DNA of 9,951 bases from Nitrososphaerota archaeon (GCA_027886795.1 JAPCJU010000025.1:1-9951); one strand, 5' to 3'. Positions 1 to 5,974 are shown, counted from the stretch's first letter. Program-made: numbers and translations. The notes: generated by a model not told the origin, from the sequence alone.

Positions 1-623
1 ACGATCGAATTGTAGAATATTTCCGCTCCCAGTAGGACCGCGGGTACTATGTAGGCTGTTAACGTGCCTCTTTTCGCTTCAGTAGGACAACCAAACAAGC
101 AACCAGATTGATCGCACTGCGGGGTGATGTATGCGTTAACGGGTTGAAATGGATGGCCGATTTTCTGAAACCCCCTATCTATAAGTTTCAAACCCTCATC
201 CCACTCGGTGTACTTTCGAACGCTGGTGTCTCTTTCCACCTGTTCGTAATACGGTTCAATATCTTTCGAAGAAAATCGCTCCCCGGTTTCATTCTTGAGA
301 TCGGTTGCCTCATACCATTCATCAAAGTTGAAATCCGGAGCTCTGTGAGCGACTGCCGTGAATATTGTGGTTGAACCCCCAACACATCTTCCCATGCCAA
401 GGGCTATTTCCCCGTCGTACCCGAGTTCGTAATTTGAAGTCCACCGCGGTTTCCACCAGAGTTTTCTCAGCGCGGCAAGTTCGAACCGATCGAAATCGTT
501 TGTGGTGTAAAAACCGCCGGCTTCGATGATGGCAACCTTCTTGCCGGCCTCTGTGAGCTGGTGTGCAACGGGCCCTCCGCCTGCTCCGGAACCAATTATT
601 ATGGCGTCGTAATCATGTGGCAT
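1..623 (-). CDS. GMC-family FAD-dependent oxidoreductase, N-terminal 207 codons (cut by window edge)
   Basis: Seen: from the ATG at 623-621 an open frame of 207 codons runs off position 1 with no stop. It opens with an FAD-binding Rossmann motif GSGAGG at residues 11-16, an acidic residue at E34 that fits the ribose-binding position, and a second GMC motif GRCVGGSTT at 78-86. A cysteine cluster C170-x4-C175-x3-C179 sits in CDQSGCLFGCP, followed by AK, a pattern shared by many sugar/gluconate-type GMC enzymes. Family knowledge: these enzymes oxidise an alcohol or sugar hydroxyl using FAD; the catalytic His lies in the missing C-terminal half, so substrate cannot be judged. The protein starts four residues before the FAD motif and has no Sec or Tat signal, so it should be cytosolic. 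It overlaps the upstream subunit-3-like gene by 11 bp, implying co-translation and a complex. Family call strong, substrate unknown. Confidence 0.93.
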   Translation of the reverse strand, partial: MPHDYDAIIIGSGAGGGPVAHQLTEAGKKVAIIEAGGFYTTNDFDRFELAALRKLWWKPRWTSNYELGYDGEIALGMGRCVGGSTTIFTAVAHRAPDFNFDEWYEATDLKNETGERFSSKDIEPYYEQVERDTSVRKYTEWDEGLKLIDRGFQKIGHPFQPVNAYITPQCDQSGCLFGCPTEAKRGTLTAYIVPAVLLGAEIFYNSI

Positions 624-1122
624 TTTCCTTGTTCGCCTCTTTTGCAGTTTCGTCCTTCCAGATCTTTAGGAAACTCCAGTCTTTCTTCAATCCGGAAATC
701 CTTCTACCGCCGAACTTTACAAGCTCCCATGGGGTGACACCGCCATACCACGGGTCATGATAATCGGAATAGAATCCTTCCAACGCCATTGATCTCAGAT
801 CAAAGATTTTCTCTCTGGTCTTTGGATCTAGGAAGAGTTCGCGAATTACCCAACTTTTGTCAAAATCTGAAAGACCGGCAAACCGTTGGAGAAACCTTGT
901 TCGAGATCTTTGATTTACCAGTTCAATGATTCCCCTGAAATAATCCTGCACTTCTTTAGGGAAATCAAAAAGAGTGGAATCGACATAATTGACCGATCCC
1001 ACCTCGCGAGAGCCGGGATCTGATTCGGTCTCTCCGCTTGGGACTATTATTGAGCAAAATGCCTTGAAGAATTCTGCTTCCTCTGATGATAGGAAGTAAA
1101 AACGTTCACTTCTTTCGGGCAT
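613..1122 (-). CDS. Gluconate 2-dehydrogenase subunit 3-like protein
   Basis: Complete 169-residue protein from an ATG at 1122. It matches the gluconate 2-dehydrogenase subunit 3 family (small partner of GMC dehydrogenases): an early helix with FFKAFCSIIVPS (about 18-29), a middle helical part with YFRGIIELVNQRSR (about 61-74), an LSDFDKSWVIRELF segment, and a late EGFYSDYHDPWYGGVTPWEL stretch typical of the family's conserved C-terminal Gly/aromatic motif. Subunit 3 members of bacterial membrane-bound gluconate dehydrogenases usually carry a Tat signal; this one begins with polar residues and has none. Its last bases overlap the start of the GMC gene (613-623), the normal gene order for the pair. 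The enzyme is therefore probably a soluble cytosolic two-subunit dehydrogenase; no cytochrome c subunit lies in view. Family call firm, function inferred from the pairing. Confidence 0.88.
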   Translation of the reverse strand: MPERSERFYFLSSEEAEFFKAFCSIIVPSGETESDPGSREVGSVNYVDSTLFDFPKEVQDYFRGIIELVNQRSRTRFLQRFAGLSDFDKSWVIRELFLDPKTREKIFDLRSMALEGFYSDYHDPWYGGVTPWELVKFGGRRISGLKKDWSFLKIWKDETAKEANKENAT

Positions 1123-1150
1123 GAGATCATCTTTGCTCTCCGCTGACCCG

Positions 1151-1160
1151 AATTATTTTG
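1151..1160 (-). promoter_or_regulatory. TATA-like box before the subunit-3/GMC operon
   Basis: On the minus strand CAAAATAATT lies about 33 nt before the ATG at 1122. The usual archaeal spacing would place transcription start near 1129, giving a leader of only about 7 nt. This suggests the pair has its own promoter rather than depending on the upstream phosphoesterase gene. Inferred from spacing and composition only. Confidence 0.4.
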
Positions 1161-1174
1161 AGCAATTCTCGTTT

Positions 1175-2128
1175 TTATCCTGAAACCAGCAGGTGTGATT
1201 TGATTTTCTCTCCTTCGAGCTGGGTCAGGAGGCCTTTCAAAATACCCGAACCGTATTCACTTCCGGGGTTGAAACACATCGTCTTTCCGATTTTGACTGT
1301 ACCCTTGGATTCATGAATGTGTCCATGCATCCCGATAAGGGGTTGATATTTTTCGAGCATTTTTCTTGTCGCAACACTCCCTGCGGAAGTCATCTGGAGC
1401 TGTCCTCCTGATGTTACCGGTTTCAGCGTGGAATCGAGCTTGGGCGCCTGATCGAGAATGGTGTTGATGGGCGGGACGTGAAGGTTGAAGATAGTCTTTT
1501 TCATGTCCTTAACTTCTGATGCCATCGCCTCAATCTTTTTCTCGAGCACGTCTTCATCAGTTTCCCTAGGGCTATTCCAAGGGGTGTGGTTGGCATAACC
1601 GAGTGTTATCATTTCGTGTTCGTCGTCAACCATCACGACCTTTTCCTCCGGGTTGACAACATATTTTGCGGAATTCAACGACTCGTCAATTGCAAATTCG
1701 TCGTCGTTACCTGGAGACACGAAGCACTTAATCCCAGTTCCCTTTAGTCTTTCCTCGGCTAAATCCATCCATCGTTTCACATTATCGACCATGGTTCGAG
1801 TAAACAATTTTTTCACAGCCTCCGGATTAGCCTGAAGCTCGTCGTACTCCTTCTTCTCGGTCAAGTACGGGTAAGCACCTGAATCGCGAAATGATTTTAC
1901 AACCTCGTCAAGCTCCGTCTGTGATTTCATTTTGATCTCCTGACCAAACCCGGGCGAGGTCCACGTCCCGTCGCCTAACTTCAAGATGGGGATGATCATC
2001 TTTCCGGTGATGTCACCTCCAAGAATCAACACCTGCGCTTGATAGAACTTACCCGCATTCAAAAATTTCTTAAAACACCTGTCAGAGCCATGAACGTCGG
2101 TCACAAAGTAGATTGTGGTTTTCGCCAA
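1175..2128 (-). CDS. Calcineurin-like metallophosphoesterase
   Basis: A 317-residue protein with the full motif series of the calcineurin-like phosphoesterase superfamily in order: D11-V-H13-G, GGD at 37-39, GND at 140-142, a lone metal-ligand histidine in NLHVPP (H217), and GHIH at 269-272. These residues bind the two-metal centre that hydrolyses phosphomono- or phosphodiesters. No signal peptide or membrane helix is seen, so it is cytosolic. A long insert between GGD and GND (about 45-135, Lys/Glu-rich and helical) is the least familiar part and may set substrate choice. The start is TTG: no in-frame ATG fits, and the family motif begins only ten residues in. Its stop lies 52 nt before the next minus-strand gene, but a separate TATA-like box there argues against tight co-transcription. 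Superfamily certain, substrate unknown. Confidence 0.9.
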   Translation of the reverse strand: MAKTTIYFVTDVHGSDRCFKKFLNAGKFYQAQVLILGGDITGKMIIPILKLGDGTWTSPGFGQEIKMKSQTELDEVVKSFRDSGAYPYLTEKKEYDELQANPEAVKKLFTRTMVDNVKRWMDLAEERLKGTGIKCFVSPGNDDEFAIDESLNSAKYVVNPEEKVVMVDDEHEMITLGYANHTPWNSPRETDEDVLEKKIEAMASEVKDMKKTIFNLHVPPINTILDQAPKLDSTLKPVTSGGQLQMTSAGSVATRKMLEKYQPLIGMHGHIHESKGTVKIGKTMCFNPGSEYGSGILKGLLTQLEGEKIKSHLLVSG

Positions 2129-2157
2129 TGTATCGTGAATAACCCGTCTTTGACCAC

Positions 2158-2165
2158 ATTAAAAC
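2158..2165 (-). promoter_or_regulatory. TATA-like box before the metallophosphoesterase
   Basis: GTTTTAAT on the minus strand is centred about 33 nt before the TTG start at 2128, predicting a leader of roughly 7 nt. It lies in the 125-bp divergent spacer shared with the Rid-family gene. Composition-based call. Confidence 0.35.
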
Positions 2166-2253
2166 TTTGAGAGAAGTTACAACCATTCAGAATTAGTTTT
2201 TGAACGCCTGCCGAAATGTAAAAGTGAACGATGTTTGCAACTCCCATATCAGA

Positions 2254-2643
2254 ATGCAAAGAACTAATATTTCCAGCGGTACTCCGTGGGAGTCAATAGC
2301 AGGTTATTCTCGTGCGGTTCGCATGGGTCAGTTTGTCTTTGTCGCGGGGACCACCGCGGCCGACACCGAAGGAAAGGTATTCGGAGCGGGAGATGCTTAC
2401 GCCCAGACCAAGTACGTGTTAAACAAGATCGAGAATGCGCTGAAACAGGCGGGTGCAACCATGAACGACGTGGTAAGAGTAAGGATGTTCGTTACTGACA
2501 TTTCACTGTCGAAAGAAGTGTCAAGGGCCCACTATGAATACTTCCACGACATAAAACCAGCAGCTACGATGATCGAAATTAAGGCGTTACAGGCGAAGGA
2601 GATGGTAGTGGAAATAGAGGTAGACGCTATCTTATCTCAGTAG
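2254..2643 (+). CDS. Rid-family (YjgF/YER057c/UK114) protein without the RidA catalytic arginine
   Basis: A 129-residue protein covering one whole Rid domain: GYSRAVRMGQFVFVAGTTA near the N-terminus, QTKYVLNKIENALKQAGA, VRVRMFVTD at about 74-82, and the closing KPAATMIEIKALQAKE. Rid proteins form trimers with inter-subunit active sites; RidA itself deaminates reactive enamine/imines such as 2-aminoacrylate, using an arginine in the motif PARSCVE. Here that motif reads PAATMIE (102-108), with Ala104 at the arginine position, so it belongs with Rid subgroups not expected to have classic imine deaminase activity. The frame stays open upstream to TTG 2200 and GTG 2224, but ATG 2254 gives the usual 125-130 residue length and leaves no odd extension. 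It ends 10 bp before the convergent DUF1028 gene. Confidence 0.9.
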   Translation: MQRTNISSGTPWESIAGYSRAVRMGQFVFVAGTTAADTEGKVFGAGDAYAQTKYVLNKIENALKQAGATMNDVVRVRMFVTDISLSKEVSRAHYEYFHDIKPAATMIEIKALQAKEMVVEIEVDAILSQ

Positions 2644-2653
2644 AAGATCTCTC

Positions 2654-3544
2654 TTACAATAAATCCAACACCGTCTCTTTGGGCAAGTACCCCTTTTCTA
2701 CCAAACTTTTTGTCACGCTTATCCACCTCGGGTTCTTTGCGAAAATCTCTCTCAAAATCTCACGGCCATCTCTCTCGCTATTTCGCGAGCCTAGCAAAGT
2801 TACTCCCGCCCAAAATCTAATCTCGTCGTTTTCTGGCGCGAGCTCCCTAGCTTTCTCAAAAGCTTGCATAGATTCTTCGAGCTTGCCGATCGCGAGTAAA
2901 TCGTCTCCCTTCTCCACCCATTCATATGCTCTTTTTGTCTGAACAAGTCGCTTAAGCTCTGGAATTGGATCAGGATCGTCCTCCACCCTCAAATCCATGA
3001 TTCGCCCCGACCAATAATTTGGATATGGTTTCGAGGAGACGACGAGAAGCGCGCTTGACTGTTTCCCCCTCGCATCACCGCCGGCTGCCTCCCCTGCTTC
3101 CAATGTCGCGACCAGTCTTTCCGGAAGTTCGAGCTCAGAATTAGTTTTGAATGCCTTTTCCATTTCGCTCCAAACAGAATCATTGCTCATCAGGTTCGCC
3201 TGACAGCTGAATTGATCCCCCATAACATGTCCAGCGTTCGCTATGCATCTGGAGCCCGTGTGGGCGAAAACCATACCACCAGAATCAACGATTCCCACCT
3301 GTCTCGTATCCGCTCTTGGATCGGAATAAAGGAGTGATTCCAGCGCCTCTTTCGCACTCTTGCCGCCGGCCATCAGATCCAGACCAAGAGGGCCGTAACT
3401 TATCTCAGCCATGGATTGGGTCGCGATTGCACCGACTCCCGATCGCGCCCAAGTTACGACAGAGCCCACAGAAAAATAATGCGATTGAACGGCAACACCA
3501 AGGTCACCGGTTTTCTGATCTCGAGCAACGATTGAGTACGTCAA
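2654..3544 (-). CDS. DUF1028 family protein (predicted Ntn-hydrolase fold) with C-terminal TPR-like tail
   Basis: A 296-residue protein. Residues 1-185 are a clear DUF1028 domain: the start MTYSIVARD, GVAVQSHYFSVGS at 16-28, GVGAIATQS at 36-44, the His/Cys motif HTGSRC at 95-100, AGHVMG at 104-109, and LEAGEAAGGDARGKQSSALL at 148-167. The family is predicted to have an Ntn-hydrolase fold and often sits near amine or peptide metabolism and Rid genes; its reaction is not established to my knowledge. Residues about 207-240 read as a tetratricopeptide-like helix pair (YEWVEKGDDLLAIGKLEESM, then FEKARELAPEN) that could bind a partner. The start is TTG, backed by the family N-terminus and an in-frame stop five codons upstream. 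No signal peptide. It converges on the Rid gene, so the two are neighbours but not one operon. Confidence 0.9.
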   Translation of the reverse strand: MTYSIVARDQKTGDLGVAVQSHYFSVGSVVTWARSGVGAIATQSMAEISYGPLGLDLMAGGKSAKEALESLLYSDPRADTRQVGIVDSGGMVFAHTGSRCIANAGHVMGDQFSCQANLMSNDSVWSEMEKAFKTNSELELPERLVATLEAGEAAGGDARGKQSSALLVVSSKPYPNYWSGRIMDLRVEDDPDPIPELKRLVQTKRAYEWVEKGDDLLAIGKLEESMQAFEKARELAPENDEIRFWAGVTLLGSRNSERDGREILREIFAKNPRWISVTKSLVEKGYLPKETVLDLL

Positions 3545-3590
3545 TGTGATCTGTGCCTAACTATAACGAGTTTTTTTTGTAAGGATTCAA

Positions 3591-4037
3591 CTATCTTTCT
3601 CTCGGCAGATACTCAAGTAGTCTCTTCGCAACAATTTTTGCATCAGCTTCGGAGTCGAAAATCCAGACGGCTACCTTTTTGGTAGGCGCAGGCCTGAAGC
3701 CTACCTCGTTTGAGTTTTCCATTTCAAGAATTATCGAGCCCGACTTGATTTCTCCGATCTTTCGTTCTCCGTAGGATGCTTCGACAGGGTTGGTCCTCAG
3801 ATAGAGCGAGACTCTTACCGGCTTTTGCGACTTTCTGATGAAAACCAAATCATATGCAGCTGCAAGCAGGATAAAAAAGATGAGCGCGATATATCCTCCA
3901 GGCGGAGCGAGTACTGCAAAAATTACGCCGAGCGCCACAACTGAAGCTGCAATAATATGGATTTGTAAAAGCGACGCACTACCGACCCCCTGAAATGATA
4001 CTACTTCCGGATACTCTTGCGATTCATCTCTTCCCAA
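3591..4037 (-). CDS. Two-helix membrane protein of unknown function
   Basis: I do not recognise this 148-residue protein. It has a polar N-terminus (about 1-20), a tight hairpin of two hydrophobic helices (about 24-44 and 48-67, joined by PPGG), then a basic stretch RKSQKPVR (68-75), which by the positive-inside rule is cytosolic, and a soluble C-terminal domain of about 75 residues with alternating beta-like segments (SLYLR, GEIKSGSIILEM, VAVWIFD) and a final helix ending LLEYLPRER. The start is TTG, preceded by GTGAT that could act as a weak ribosome site; the only other in-frame Met is deep in the domain. It follows the 97-residue gene by 36 nt on the same strand, and an inverted repeat spans that junction. 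A pleckstrin-like or signalling domain is possible but not shown. Confidence 0.75.
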   Translation of the reverse strand: MGRDESQEYPEVVSFQGVGSASLLQIHIIAASVVALGVIFAVLAPPGGYIALIFFILLAAAYDLVFIRKSQKPVRVSLYLRTNPVEASYGERKIGEIKSGSIILEMENSNEVGFRPAPTKKVAVWIFDSEADAKIVAKRLLEYLPRER

Positions 4038-4038
4038 C

Positions 4039-4068
4039 TTGAATCACTGTCGTATGAAAGAGATTCAA
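4039..4068 (-). repeat. Short hairpin in front of the membrane-protein start
   Basis: TTGAATC (4068-4062) and GATTCAA (4045-4039) are perfect 7-nt inverted arms with a 16-nt loop. The downstream arm ends 1 nt before the TTG start at 4037 and covers the GTGAT that might serve as ribosome site. It cannot form together with the long repeat 4050-4145, whose arm lies in this loop and shares one base of the stem. Confidence 0.45.
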
Positions 4069-4145
4069 CTCGATCAGGGCTGGCTGGCAATCGATTCCAT
4101 GGTTTCATTTGCAATCATGTAAAGAGGCAGGACTCTTTCATACGA
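4050..4145 (-). repeat. 13-nt inverted repeat across a gene junction
   Basis: TCGTATGAAAGAG (minus strand 4145-4133) inside the last codons of the 97-residue gene is perfectly complementary to CTCTTTCATACGA (4062-4050) in the spacer before the membrane-protein gene. The 70-nt loop contains the upstream stop codon. In mRNA this would be a long-range stem that ribosomes finishing the first gene would open, a possible translational-coupling device. Confidence 0.55.
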
Positions 4146-4367
4146 TTTTGCCATTCGCGTGCAGATTGCCCTTATGATTTCGTGATTATCATTCGGGTCT
4201 TCGAGCATGAGTCTGAGGGCAGTAAGATAAGATCTCGCCTTTCCTCGATCTGCTTCATCGATTTCGTCCTTCATAATTCTGATCTGAGTTGCGTAATTAA
4301 TCGGTTCCTTACCTCCCTTCTTGAGGCCCTCGACATATGCATCGATTTTTTCTAACAGTAGTCCCAA
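4074..4367 (-). CDS. Small helical protein of unknown function
   Basis: I do not recognise this 97-residue protein. It is charged and appears wholly alpha-helical, with no membrane segment or signal: LLLEKIDAYVEGLKK (3-17), a long middle part with IRIMKDEIDEADRGKARSYL, LRLMLEDPNDNHEII, and a final MAKSYERVLPLYMIANETM. The start is uncertain: TTG 4367 sits directly after an in-frame TAG, so nothing longer is possible, and the first in-frame ATG would remove about 30 residues. It is upstream in a likely two-gene operon with the membrane protein at 3591-4037. The end of this gene, codons for SYER, forms one arm of a 13-nt inverted repeat whose other arm lies just before the next gene. Coding status is supported by frame, length and neighbours rather than homology. 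Confidence 0.62.
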   Translation of the reverse strand: MGLLLEKIDAYVEGLKKGGKEPINYATQIRIMKDEIDEADRGKARSYLTALRLMLEDPNDNHEIIRAICTRMAKSYERVLPLYMIANETMESIASQP

Positions 4368-4428
4368 CTAGGATTCGACTATCCTTCCCCTACCACCGGG
4401 AGCTAGATAAGCGTGGCTCGGAGAAGGC

Positions 4429-4438
4429 TAATATAAAA
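4429..4438 (+). promoter_or_regulatory. TATA-like box before tatA
   Basis: TAATATAAAA is the best TATA match in the window. The usual spacing places transcription start near 4461, which is either the GTG itself (leaderless) or 12 nt before ATG 4473, leaving the purine-rich GGGGAG at 4463-4468 as ribosome site. Confidence 0.55.
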
Positions 4439-4472
4439 CGTAGAACCTATTTGTTCACCAGTGGGGAGACAA

Positions 4473-4826
4473 ATGGCCTGGGATGATCCTGTTGTTTGGA
4501 TTTTGATCGTGGGAGCGATAGTCCTGCTCTTCGGCAGCAATAAAATTCCGCAATTGGCGAGATCTCTCGGAGCTGCGCGGAAAGAGTTTGATAATGCACG
4601 GAAGGGTCTCACAACCGCGATAAATTCGGAGATCAATTCTGCTACTCCGAATCCCACGTTTTCTTCAACGGTACCACAACCTGCATCTCCACAAATTATT
4701 GCCTCCGAGAAAAATCCCGTTGAAGATGATCCTTTGATGATCGCCGCGCGAAATGAAGGAATCGACACGCGAGGAAAAACTAGATCGGAGATTGCAGCTG
4801 AGCTAGCCTCAAAGGTCAAAGACTAG
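4473..4826 (+). CDS. tatA: Sec-independent (Tat) translocase subunit TatA
   Basis: A 117-residue protein with classic TatA build: a short extracytoplasmic N-terminus MAWDDP, one membrane helix about 7-20 (VVWILIVGAIVLLF), the hinge FGSNKIPQLARSLG at 20-33, and an amphipathic helix to about 50. TatA oligomers form the membrane passage for folded proteins recruited by TatC. After a Ser/Pro/Asn-rich linker (about 55-82), a small C-terminal module (DPLMIAAR, then GIDTRGKTRSEIAAEL, 86-111) follows; I associate this tail with thaumarchaeal TatA proteins, and its role is unknown. ATG 4473 is preferred because of GGGGAG 4 nt upstream and the normal short N-terminus; GTG 4461 would add four residues in a leaderless message. 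TatC is not in the window. A likely Tat substrate lies at 7336-8997. The gene converges on 4834-5604 with 7 bp between stops. Confidence 0.93.
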   Translation: MAWDDPVVWILIVGAIVLLFGSNKIPQLARSLGAARKEFDNARKGLTTAINSEINSATPNPTFSSTVPQPASPQIIASEKNPVEDDPLMIAARNEGIDTRGKTRSEIAAELASKVKD

Positions 4827-4833
4827 AGAAAAT

Positions 4834-5604
4834 CTATCCGACTGTTGACGCTGGCCCGTATTCAATAACGATGGTGTGCCCCGTCCCGTACGGATAAGGA
4901 GATTGGCCGCTATTCCAAGATGGCGCCCCAGTCGCCGTCGGTTCGCAGGGTGAGGATGCTGCTGTATCATTGGCGGAACAGTAGGCAAGAGTATTCAGAA
5001 CGAGTGAACCGAACGCCGTCGATGGATGACCGTCTACTAGCAAGACCACTTTGTCGGTGCTATTTGTCTTGAATCCCAAAATATCTGTCGAATTGAAAAC
5101 GATCGGGTGCTGAGTGCCGTTAACAAGAGAATACGCGTAACTTTGCGCCCAAATCTGGAAGAAATCGTCGAGAGTATAGGTTGTATTCGTTGTCGATTCG
5201 ATGTGAATTATGCCTGAAGAATCGTGCGTGTGGAGTGGTTCGAAGCAAGTGTTGGTACTACCTCCATAAACTTCCCCCCAGGTCGAGACCCCAGATGGAA
5301 CCGCATTTTCTATTCCAATCGCGCCAGGTATTGTCACATTCTTTCCGTCGACTACTATACGAATCCAAGGATGAATGTGCATGAAGAGATTTTGATCAGG
5401 CAAGCAAGGTAGAGCAAAATTTAGCTTTCCTGGAGCTAAGTAAGAAGAGGAAGAAGTGGAGGGGCCTCTAGTCTCGATAATAATCGCCAAGACTATGACG
5501 ACAAGTACGATTAAGGCAGGAACGATGTAAGCCCAGGGCAATCCCTTTTCTTGCTTCCTTCGCCTCCTCGCGCTGATGTCTCTATTTTTAGAAGGACGCG
5601 ACAT
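4834..5604 (-). CDS. Membrane-anchored extracellular protein with conserved His motifs (HTHD family)
   Basis: A 256-residue protein: a strongly basic cytosolic N-terminus (ARRRRKQEKG, 12-21), one signal-anchor helix (about 25-43), a Ser/Thr linker, then an exported domain. The domain carries MHIHPWIRI (H76, H78), LHTHDSSGIIHIES (H125, H127, D128, H134, E136) and TLDDFFQIWAQ (144-154), a set I recall in uncharacterised thaumarchaeal and bacterial exported proteins. The paired histidines plus C67, C120, C209 and C220 make metal binding or disulphides plausible, but no function is established. Six N-x-S/T sequons (N89, N140, N162, N171, N181, N212) suit a glycosylated archaeal surface protein. 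ATG is the start; AGGAGA lies 9 nt upstream, although a TATA-like box at 5630-5637 would start transcription inside or after it. Not part of an operon in view. Confidence 0.82.
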   Translation of the reverse strand: MSRPSKNRDISARRRRKQEKGLPWAYIVPALIVLVVIVLAIIIETRGPSTSSSSYLAPGKLNFALPCLPDQNLFMHIHPWIRIVVDGKNVTIPGAIGIENAVPSGVSTWGEVYGGSTNTCFEPLHTHDSSGIIHIESTTNTTYTLDDFFQIWAQSYAYSLVNGTQHPIVFNSTDILGFKTNSTDKVVLLVDGHPSTAFGSLVLNTLAYCSANDTAASSPCEPTATGAPSWNSGQSPYPYGTGHTIVIEYGPASTVG

Positions 5605-5629
5605 TATTTCTATCTCCTCTCTTTCAACC

Positions 5630-5637
5630 TATTTAAT
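5630..5637 (-). promoter_or_regulatory. TATA-like box before the HTHD surface protein
   Basis: ATTAAATA on the minus strand is centred about 30 nt before the ATG at 5604, predicting a start site near 5607 and an almost leaderless message. Confidence 0.45.
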
Positions 5638-5643
5638 GAATCC

Positions 5644-5662
5644 GGGATGCGAAGCGCATCTC
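5644..5662 (-). repeat. Compact palindrome upstream of the HTHD gene
   Basis: GATGCG (5646-5651) and CGCATC (5655-5660) are perfect arms around a 3-nt loop, extended by one G-C and one G-T pair. It lies just upstream of the TATA-like box at 5630-5637, a place where an operator or activator site would act. Confidence 0.4.
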
Positions 5663-5674
5663 AAATTTCATTGA

Positions 5675-5710
5675 GGCGACTTAATTGAAGTATTTTGATA
5701 CTCAATCGCC
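5675..5710 (+). repeat. Bulged 13-bp hairpin followed by a T run
   Basis: The right arm ATACTCAATCGCC (5698-5710) pairs in full with AGTAT (5689-5693), ATTG (5684-5687) and GGCG (5675-5678), leaving bulges of 1 and 5 nt on the left and a TTTG loop. On the plus strand CGAATTTTTT follows, giving a terminator-like shape although no plus-strand gene ends here. Confidence 0.4.
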
Positions 5711-5904
5711 CGAATTTTTTCAGGGATGAATTATTTCCAAAGATTTTTCGAGCTAAACCATTTTTTTCTCTTCGACTTATTGATGATGCGATAACTTGTC
5801 CGGGAGAAATTTGAAAGAGGCCGTGAAAAGATCTTACAAGAAATCCCCGGCCATCCTCCGGTTAAGACTAAACGAACGAGATCGCAATAGCTAAAATCGA
5901 GTGA

Positions 5905-5948
5905 TGCAAATTTGAAGGCCTGGCCTAGATCAGATTCCTGCAAATTTG
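5905..5948 (+). repeat. Two copies of TGCAAATTTG, candidate operator
   Basis: TGCAAATTTG occurs at 5905-5914 and 5939-5948, 34 bp apart, each containing the palindrome CAAATTTG. Looser copies, CAAATTTC at 5662 and GAAATTTG at 5806, lie in the same spacer. The close pair sits 60-103 bp before the winged-helix gene, which suits autoregulation. Inference from position and symmetry. Confidence 0.4.
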
Positions 5949-5974
5949 TTTTCAGGCCAGCGCAAATAACTAAA

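Noticed and set aside
188..400. Minus-strand frame of 70 codons at the left end, and the plus-strand frame 108-374
   Set aside because: Both lie inside the GMC oxidoreductase frame, which has the FAD and GGS motifs and continues to the window edge.
3571..3578. Run of eight T as a terminator
   Set aside because: It is T-rich only on the plus strand, where no gene ends; for the minus-strand genes around it the transcript would carry an A run.
4368..4382. GTCGAATCC resembling a tRNA T-arm, with a similar copy at 3579-3592
   Set aside because: The flanks do not pair into a five-bp T-stem and no acceptor or anticodon arm is found; a near-repeat of this length is expected by chance in 10 kb.
4403..4819. 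Long minus-strand frame of 138 codons
   Set aside because: It lies wholly opposite tatA, which has clear family motifs; the translated product shows no recognisable features.
5731..5943. Minus-strand frame of 70 codons in the intergenic region
   Set aside because: No family resemblance, no ribosome site or TATA-like box, and it overlaps the repeat and hairpin elements.
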